DNA of 64,000 nt from an uncultured Bacilli bacterium (GTDB taxonomy: Bacteria; Bacillota_I; Bacilli_A; RF39; UBA660), in NCBI GenBank assembly GCA_934102335.1, contig CAKOSP010000001.1, positions 248,001 through 312,000 of the forward strand, read 5' to 3'. Position 1 is the first letter of the stretch. Each line of letters starts with the position of its first letter. Below the pieces are notes generated by a model, which worked only from the letters and a program-made list of their open reading frames with translations, was not told where the DNA came from and did no database searches. The translations under genes and the position numbers were made by a program. This document shows positions 58,889 to 64,000 of the stretch, piece by piece.

Positions 58889-60046
58889 TTATAACTCTCG
58901 AATTTCTCTTTTTAATTTTAAAGTTTTATTTTCAACACACGCTCTTTGAACTAAAAATAACATTATAATTATATTTACCGTAAAACTTCCTCCATAAGAC
59001 AAGAAAGGAAGTGGAACTCCTGTTAAAGGTATTAAAGCAAGTATTCCCAACAAATTAATTAATATATGTAATAACAAATACCAAAATACACCATAAGGTA
59101 TAATACTATTTCTTAAGGTTTCAGCTTCTTTAGCTATTTTTAAAAGTCTATACAAAATAAGTGCGTATAATAAAATTACTAAAATACCAGTCACCGCACC
59201 TAATTCTTCTACAATAATTGGGAATATAAAATCAGTATGACTTTCTGGCAAATATAAATATTTTTGAGTACTATTTCCCAAACCTTTTCCAAATAATCCC
59301 CCATTTTTCATGGCAATTAAACTATTACAAACCTGATAGCCAGTGGATTCAGTATATCTCGAACACGGATCTTTAAAATTTAATCTTCTAAGCTGGGTAC
59401 TATTTAAAATATTATTACCAGAATAAAGTATTGCCACAACACCTATAACTCCTGCAACAAGTAATATTTTAAAAACTTTCATAAATTGTTTTTTAATATT
59501 TGGAATACTTAAAAACATCATAAAAGAAATTCCTAAAATAATAACTGCTGAACCGAAATCGGGCTGCATCATTATTAAAGCAGCAATAATAAAGCTAACA
59601 GCTAACGGAATAAAATATAAATATATATTTTTAACATTCTTTTTAGATAAAACATCATAATAACAAGCATAAAAAATAATTATAATAGACTTAGCAAACT
59701 CACTAGGTTGTAATTTAAAAACTTTAAGATTATACCAACTTTGTGCTCCCCCCGTAATTGGAGCATAAATAAATAAACCAGCCAAAGCAATAATAACACT
59801 AATAACTAAAGGCCAAATAATTAAATTATATCGTTTAGTAGGTATTCTCATAATAAACCCTACACCAATTATTGAAGATGCTATCAAAAATATTAATTGT
59901 CTTATAAAAAAATGAGATGGCGATACATGATATCTTAAAACAGTTGATACACTTGAAGCACTAAAAATCATTAAAAGGCCAAAACTACACATTAGTATAG
60001 TTGCTCCAAGTAATACTAAATCCATTTTTTTAAATGTATTTTTCAT
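58889..60046 (-). CDS. ftsW: FtsW/RodA/SpoVE-family glycan polymerase
   Basis: This SEDS protein has 385 residues and about ten membrane helices. Signature segments are L-K-V-F-K-L-Q-P-S-E-F-A-K, M-M-Q-P-D-F-G-S-A with the catalytic Asp, Y-L-P-E-S-H-T-D-F-I-F-P-I-I-V-E-E-L-G, and L-P-F-L-S-Y-G-G-S. The Y-L-P-E-S-H-T-D-F-I-F motif favours FtsW (or SpoVE) over RodA. It polymerises lipid II at the septum. The gene stands alone with its own start region. Confidence 0.92.
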   Translation of the reverse strand: MKNTFKKMDLVLLGATILMCSFGLLMIFSASSVSTVLRYHVSPSHFFIRQLIFLIASSIIGVGFIMRIPTKRYNLIIWPLVISVIIALAGLFIYAPITGGAQSWYNLKVFKLQPSEFAKSIIIIFYACYYDVLSKKNVKNIYLYFIPLAVSFIIAALIMMQPDFGSAVIILGISFMMFLSIPNIKKQFMKVFKILLVAGVIGVVAILYSGNNILNSTQLRRLNFKDPCSRYTESTGYQVCNSLIAMKNGGLFGKGLGNSTQKYLYLPESHTDFIFPIIVEELGAVTGILVILLYALILYRLLKIAKEAETLRNSIIPYGVFWYLLLHILINLLGILALIPLTGVPLPFLSYGGSFTVNIIIMLFLVQRACVENKTLKLKREIREL

Positions 60047-60174
60047 ATATCCACCTAATTATATAATATCATATATTACAACAGATTTAAAAAACAAAAT
60101 AAATACTTTACAATAAAAGTAGCAAATAATTTGAATTAACGTAAAATATAATAGATAAAAAAGGAGGTATATAT

Positions 60175-60366
60175 ATGTACTACTACGGAAATAACGGCTA
60201 CTACTCTGGTGGTTATGGAGCTATGCAACAACAATGTTGTCCTTCATATGCTGGATATACAAGTGGCTATGGATTAGGAGCAGCAATATGGATTGTTTTA
60301 TTTATACTTTTAGTAATAATAATTGGTGCTGGATGGGCTTGGAACAATCAAAACAACAATAATTAA
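60175..60366 (+). CDS. YjcZ-like small membrane protein
   Basis: The 63-residue protein has a Gly/Tyr-rich head with C-C-P and a single membrane helix (about 37-55, I-W-I-V-L-F-I-L-L-V-I-I-I-G-A-G) and ends in Asn. Size and the F-I-L-L-V-I-I-I-G core resemble the YjcZ family of small sporulation-associated proteins. A perfect AGGAGGT site lies six bases before the ATG, and a strong terminator follows, so it should be well expressed. Confidence 0.7.
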   Translation: MYYYGNNGYYSGGYGAMQQQCCPSYAGYTSGYGLGAAIWIVLFILLVIIIGAGWAWNNQNNNN

Positions 60367-60390
60367 ATATATCTAAATTTAAATCAATTA

Positions 60391-60417
60391 AAAAGTCAGG
60401 TAACCTCCTGACTTTTT
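60391..60417 (+). terminator. Terminator of the YjcZ-like gene
   Basis: AAAAGTCAGG and CCTGACTTTTT pair around a six-base loop. The ~200 bases that follow, up to the def promoter, contain nothing else that I can support. Confidence 0.85.
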
Positions 60418-60623
60418 AACTATTTTTCAAATATAAGTCTAATTTTTACCCATAAACTTTTTCATTTTACTTCCATCATTATCCTAAACATGGTCTTCTA
60501 AATTAGAAGTTTTTATCAAATGTTATAAAATAACAAATCAAATATTCCACCAATAAAAATCCATTGCTAATGTCATTTTCTATTCTTCTTTTACGTATTT
60601 ATAATATCTACAAAAATAATTTT

Positions 60624-60652
60624 TTGCTTTTTTGACATTTTTTTGATACAAT
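60624..60652 (+). promoter_or_regulatory. Promoter of def
   Basis: TTGCTT (60624-60629) and TACAAT (60647-60652) are 17 bases apart. The -10 covers the TTG that would otherwise begin the open frame. Confidence 0.6.
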
Positions 60653-60675
60653 ATTGCACGAAAGACGGGGTTATT

Positions 60676-61227
60676 ATGAAATTACCAGATATTAAAATTT
60701 TAGACGAAAAACAAAAAGTCTTACATCAAAAAAGTAAAGAAGTAAAATTTCCACTTACTGACGAATATAAAAAAAGACTATTTGATATTATTAAATACTT
60801 AGAAATGAGCCAAGACGAAAAATATATAAAAAAATATAACTTACGTGCTGGTATGGGGTTATCATTAGTTCAAATAGGCATTTTAGACAGAGCATTTGTA
60901 ATTGCCAATGAAAATGATGATAAAACCTTTGAAGAACATATAATTATCAACCCAGAAATAATTGCCAAAAGCGAAGAATTAGTTTACGTTGGCGAAGGTG
61001 AAGGCTGTTTAAGCGTTAATCGTGAAGTCGAAGGAATAGTTCCAAGGCATGCAAGAATAACAGTTAAATATCAAGATCTTGATGGGAATTTTAAAACAAT
61101 TAGAGTCCGTGAAGAAATATCAATTGCTTTCCAGCATGAAATAGATCATTTAAATGGAATTTTATTCGTAGACAAAATAGATCCTAAAAATCCCTATAAA
61201 AATAAAGAAAAAATGCGAGAAATTTAA
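60676..61227 (+). CDS. def: Peptide deformylase
   Basis: Deformylase removes the formyl group from nascent proteins. The 183-residue protein has all three metal-site motifs: G-M-G-L-S-L-V-Q (a variant of G-x-G-L-A-A-x-Q), E-G-C-L-S-V and Q-H-E-I-D-H-L-N-G, with the Cys and the two His as metal ligands. The length fits the Gram-positive type 2 enzymes. I start at the ATG at 60676 (GGGG upstream), since the upstream part of the frame lies in the promoter. Confidence 0.95.
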   Translation: MKLPDIKILDEKQKVLHQKSKEVKFPLTDEYKKRLFDIIKYLEMSQDEKYIKKYNLRAGMGLSLVQIGILDRAFVIANENDDKTFEEHIIINPEIIAKSEELVYVGEGEGCLSVNREVEGIVPRHARITVKYQDLDGNFKTIRVREEISIAFQHEIDHLNGILFVDKIDPKNPYKNKEKMREI

Positions 61228-61237
61228 CTCGCATTTT
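61211..61237. terminator. Bidirectional terminator between def and smc
   Basis: AAATGCGAG and CTCGCATTT pair around an eight-base loop, with T-runs for both directions. Confidence 0.85.
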
Positions 61238-64000
61238 TTAATCTTCTAATTTAGCACTTACAATTTTTGAAACTCCAGATTCTTGCATAGTAATACCATA
61301 TAAAGTATCTGCATATTCCATCATTCTTTTTTTATGAGTAATCAATATAAATTGAGACTCTTTTTTCTTCTCAGAAATATATTTTCCAAACATATCCACA
61401 TTAGCTTCATCTAATGCAGCCTCAGCTTCATCTAATATTATGAAGGGCACAGGTCTTACATTTAATATGGCAAAAAGCAAACATATTGCCGTAAGTGATT
61501 GTTCACCACCAGATAAAGCCACTGTTGAATTTATTTTTTTACCAGGAGGTTCAGCAATAATTTCTATCCCACTCGTAAGTAAATCATCTGGGTTAGTAAG
61601 TCTAAGTTCACCTTTACCACCTTGAAAGATAGTTTTAAATACAGTCTTAAATTCTTTAGAAATACTTTCAAAAGAACTTTTGAACTTAGAAATCATTATT
61701 TCATCCATTTCAGATATAATATTTAAAAGCTCATCACTAGCATGCTCTAAATCCATCTTTTGATTTTCTAAAAATTCATATCTTTTAGAAAGTCTTTCAT
61801 ATTCATCAATAGAGCCTAAATTAACACTTCCTAAATCATCCAAAGCCTTTTTCGTGGTTTTAACTTTTTCTCTAGCAATGTTTTCTTCCAAATCCAAACT
61901 ATATTTTGAATCAGCAGCTTCATAAGTTAAATTATAATTCTCACTTAATGTTATTAATAAATTATCTAATTTAACGTCCAATTTACCCTTTTCAATTTCA
62001 TGTTCTTTTAATTCAGTTTGTAACTTATTATATTTAGAATTATTATCTCTATATTTAAGCTCTAAATCATTTATTTGATTATTTAAATCATCTCTTTTAC
62101 TTTTTAAATCTTTTAATTCATTTTCTAATAAAGTCTTTTCTTCACTCTTTTTAGTAAAAGCTTCCAAAATACGAATTAATTCTTCATCCAATTTATTATT
62201 AATAATGTTTTTTGAACCGGCTATTTCAGATTTTTTTTCATTTAAAGCTATTTGTAAAGTTTTTTGAGACAATTCCTTAGTATTTAAACTTTCTTTAAGC
62301 ATAATTAATTCTTTATTTAAAACTTCTTCTTTTTCAAGCTTAGTAAAAAAATCATCATTTACCCTGCTTTGTTCTTGCATCAAAGTTTTTAAATTTAATT
62401 CTAAATTACTTTTTTCTAATTCTAAATTTTTAAGAATTTGTTTACTAGATCTATTTATACTATTATTAGCATTTCCTCCAGATATAGATCCACCAACGTG
62501 CATTATTTCGCCATCTAAAGAAACACATCTATACTTATAATCATATTTTTTACTTATATCATTTAAAACTTCCAAAGAATCAACAACCAAAACATTTCCT
62601 AATTGATTTTCAATAATATTTTTATAAATAGAATCAAAGCTTACCAAATTTGAAGCAAGTCCAATAAATCCTTTTTCTTTTTCAAGTTTTCTTAATATTG
62701 TAGAATCTATACTTCTAGATTTAATTGTGTCTAACGGAAAAAAAGTAGCTCTTCCTAAATTTTCTTGTTTTAAAAATTCAATACACTTTTTGGCACTTGT
62801 AAAATCATCTACAACTATAAAATTACTACTAGCTCCAAGAATAGTATTAATTGCTAATTCAAACTCAGTTGGTATATCAATTAAATTACCAATTGTATTA
62901 TGTACACCTCTTAATCGAGGATTATTAATAATATTTTTTACTGAGGTTGGAAGCATTGCATTATTTAAAACATTTTCTTTAGCAATATCTATTTTATTTT
63001 GAAGATAAAACAAATTTTTATTTTTTTCATCTACACTACTATTAATTGATGTTCTTTTAATTTTTAATTTTAATAACTCATCACCAAGTAAACTTATTTC
63101 TTTTTCTTTACTTTGCTTTTTAGAAATTAGCTCTTTAACCTCGCTATCAACAATATTAAAATTTTTCTCCAGTTCTAATTCTTCTTCTTTAGATTTTATT
63201 AAACTTGAAGACACATTATTTTTATCTACGCCATATTTTTGTCTTTCTAAAGTTATTTGCTTTTCAGAGGCTATTTTTGATAATTCATCATTGATGTCAA
63301 TTAAATCAGCATTAATTTTTGAGATACGTTCATCAACTTTTAATGCCTCTAATTTAGCTTTTTCAAGTTCAGTCGTATCTTCTATATTTTTATATTTTAA
63401 AAGATCATCCTCCAAAGAAGTAATTTCTTGTTTTAATTCCTCATACCTTTTATTTATTCTTGTAATATCACTCGCAATTAAAGCAATTTCAACACTCTCT
63501 AATTCTTCTTTTAAGGCTAAGTATTTTTTAGCTTCTTCACTTTGTTTTTTTAAAGGTAAAACCGTTTTAGAAAGTTCATCTACAACAAGTTTAATGGCAT
63601 TTAAATTGTCCTTAGTTTTATCAAGTTTTCTAATGGCCTCTTCTTTTCTTTTTTTATACTTTAAGACACTTGCAGCCGATTCAAAAATAGTTCTTCTTTC
63701 TAAAGGTTTACTATTAACTATATCTGTTATATTTCCTTGACTAATTATATTAAAAGAACCTGCACCAGCTCCAGAATCTAAAAATAAATTAGTTATATCT
63801 TTTAATCTAACTTTAGTATTATTAATAAAGTATTCATTTTCACCAGTTATATAAACCATTCTTTTAATTTCTATTTCTTCAAAATCCGAATTCAAATAAT
63901 GATCTTTATTATCGAAAATCAAACTTACACTTGCTCGTTTTTGTGGTTCTCTAGAAGAAGATCCTGAAAATATAACATCACTCATATTATCGGAACCACG
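61238..64000 (-). CDS. smc: Chromosome partition protein SMC (5' end outside window)
   Basis: The frame runs open to the window edge, where it reads R-G-S-D-N-M-S-D-V-I-F-S-G; the N-terminal Walker A part lies beyond. It contains two long coiled-coil arms and a hinge (~340-470 of the visible part, with L-R-G-V-H-N-T-I-G-N-L). The C-terminal ATPase half has the signature L-S-G-G-E-Q-S-L-T-A, Walker B F-I-I-L-D-E-A-E-A-A-L-D-E-A-N-V and I-T-H-K-K-R-M-M. SMC with ScpAB organises and segregates the chromosome. The Met at 63985 is internal, not the start. Confidence 0.96.
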   Translation of the reverse strand, partial: RGSDNMSDVIFSGSSSREPQKRASVSLIFDNKDHYLNSDFEEIEIKRMVYITGENEYFINNTKVRLKDITNLFLDSGAGAGSFNIISQGNITDIVNSKPLERRTIFESAASVLKYKKRKEEAIRKLDKTKDNLNAIKLVVDELSKTVLPLKKQSEEAKKYLALKEELESVEIALIASDITRINKRYEELKQEITSLEDDLLKYKNIEDTTELEKAKLEALKVDERISKINADLIDINDELSKIASEKQITLERQKYGVDKNNVSSSLIKSKEEELELEKNFNIVDSEVKELISKKQSKEKEISLLGDELLKLKIKRTSINSSVDEKNKNLFYLQNKIDIAKENVLNNAMLPTSVKNIINNPRLRGVHNTIGNLIDIPTEFELAINTILGASSNFIVVDDFTSAKKCIEFLKQENLGRATFFPLDTIKSRSIDSTILRKLEKEKGFIGLASNLVSFDSIYKNIIENQLGNVLVVDSLEVLNDISKKYDYKYRCVSLDGEIMHVGGSISGGNANNSINRSSKQILKNLELEKSNLELNLKTLMQEQSRVNDDFFTKLEKEEVLNKELIMLKESLNTKELSQKTLQIALNEKKSEIAGSKNIINNKLDEELIRILEAFTKKSEEKTLLENELKDLKSKRDDLNNQINDLELKYRDNNSKYNKLQTELKEHEIEKGKLDVKLDNLLITLSENYNLTYEAADSKYSLDLEENIAREKVKTTKKALDDLGSVNLGSIDEYERLSKRYEFLENQKMDLEHASDELLNIISEMDEIMISKFKSSFESISKEFKTVFKTIFQGGKGELRLTNPDDLLTSGIEIIAEPPGKKINSTVALSGGEQSLTAICLLFAILNVRPVPFIILDEAEAALDEANVDMFGKYISEKKKESQFILITHKKRMMEYADTLYGITMQESGVSKIVSAKLED

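Noticed and set aside
60643..60675. N-terminal extension of def from TTG
   Set aside because: The codons overlap the promoter -10; the ATG at 60676 has a ribosome site and matches known deformylase starts.
62727..63740. Plus-strand frames opposite smc
   Set aside because: They mirror the smc coiled coil; composition and lack of start signals mark them as shadows.
63983..63985. Met at 63985 as the smc start
   Set aside because: The frame stays open to the window edge and reads the conserved R-G-S-x-x-M-x-D-V-I-F-x-G segment found after the Walker A region in full SMC proteins.
1..64000. CRISPR arrays, insertion sequences and prophage genes
   Set aside because: No regularly spaced repeats, transposase or phage structural genes are visible in any frame.

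Overview
This 64 kb window is AT-rich chromosomal DNA from a member of the Bacillota, class Bacilli in the broad sense. It most resembles the small-genome, Mollicutes-adjacent gut lineages (RF39 or Erysipelotrichales type); that placement is inferred from gene order and composition and is not proven. The standard code is used: UGA is a real stop, for example at the murF/ddl ATGA overlap near 34239 and at the end of the HerA-like gene, and UGG encodes Trp. Most genes lie on the minus strand. Gene order keeps long stretches of Bacillus subtilis synteny: rarA-tcdA-(6S RNA?); hisS/aspS; dtd-rel-comN-spoVB; ylbL-ylbJ; spoVID-ysxE; greA-trhP2-trhP1-trmR-mltG-yrzB-ruvX-ireB; tgt-yrzE-yrbG; cvpA-rnhC; comEA-comEC-holA.

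Layout. 0-6.3 kb: rarA, tcdA, a promoter-structured RNA-terminator unit (6S candidate), two tandem membrane-anchored lytic paralogs, a HerA-type ATPase and a small membrane protein. 6.3-19 kb: a tRNA-charging block, aspS-gatC-gatA-gatB under a T-box, hisS-asnS, a 954-residue unknown protein with a DUF1292 partner, and a second, archaeal-size AspRS under its own T-box. 19-25 kb: a sigma-70-like protein with three repeated modules, dtd, a Rel protein whose hydrolase motifs are degenerate, comN and a SpoVB-like flippase. 25-31 kb: mutS, the YlbL protease, YlbJ and three pseudopilin-like proteins. 31-44.4 kb: ysxE/spoVID-like genes, ddl, murF, lon, tig, greA, the tRNA wobble-uridine module trhP2-trhP1-trmR, mltG, yrzB, ruvX and ireB. 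44.4-47.4 kb: an accessory operon (transglutaminase-like, small membrane protein, DUF3800) ending in a long hairpin, a broken small-peptide unit and two tRNAs. 47.4-53.8 kb: an Smr protein, an altered PfkB-like protein, yrbG/yrzE, tgt, a new candidate small RNA, cvpA and rnhC. 53.8-64 kb: holA, a Cys-rich unknown gene next to a decayed gene, comEC, comEA, ftsW, a YjcZ-like peptide, def and the 3' part of smc, cut by the window edge.

How the genes fit together. The core is housekeeping: translation (Asp, Asn and His charging, GatCAB, tRNA modification, deformylase), peptidoglycan synthesis (murF, ddl, mltG, ftsW), proteostasis (lon, tig, ylbL), DNA maintenance (rarA, mutS, ruvX, rnhC, holA, smc) and uptake of DNA (comEA, comEC, pseudopilins). 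Several genes are normally tied to sporulation (spoVB, ylbJ, spoVID, ysxE, YjcZ-like). The most unusual items are the duplicated AspRS/T-box arrangement, the repeat-bearing sigma factor, the hydrolase-degenerate Rel, the catalytically altered PfkB-like protein, the 44.6-46.8 kb accessory operon and two promoter-to-terminator RNA units.
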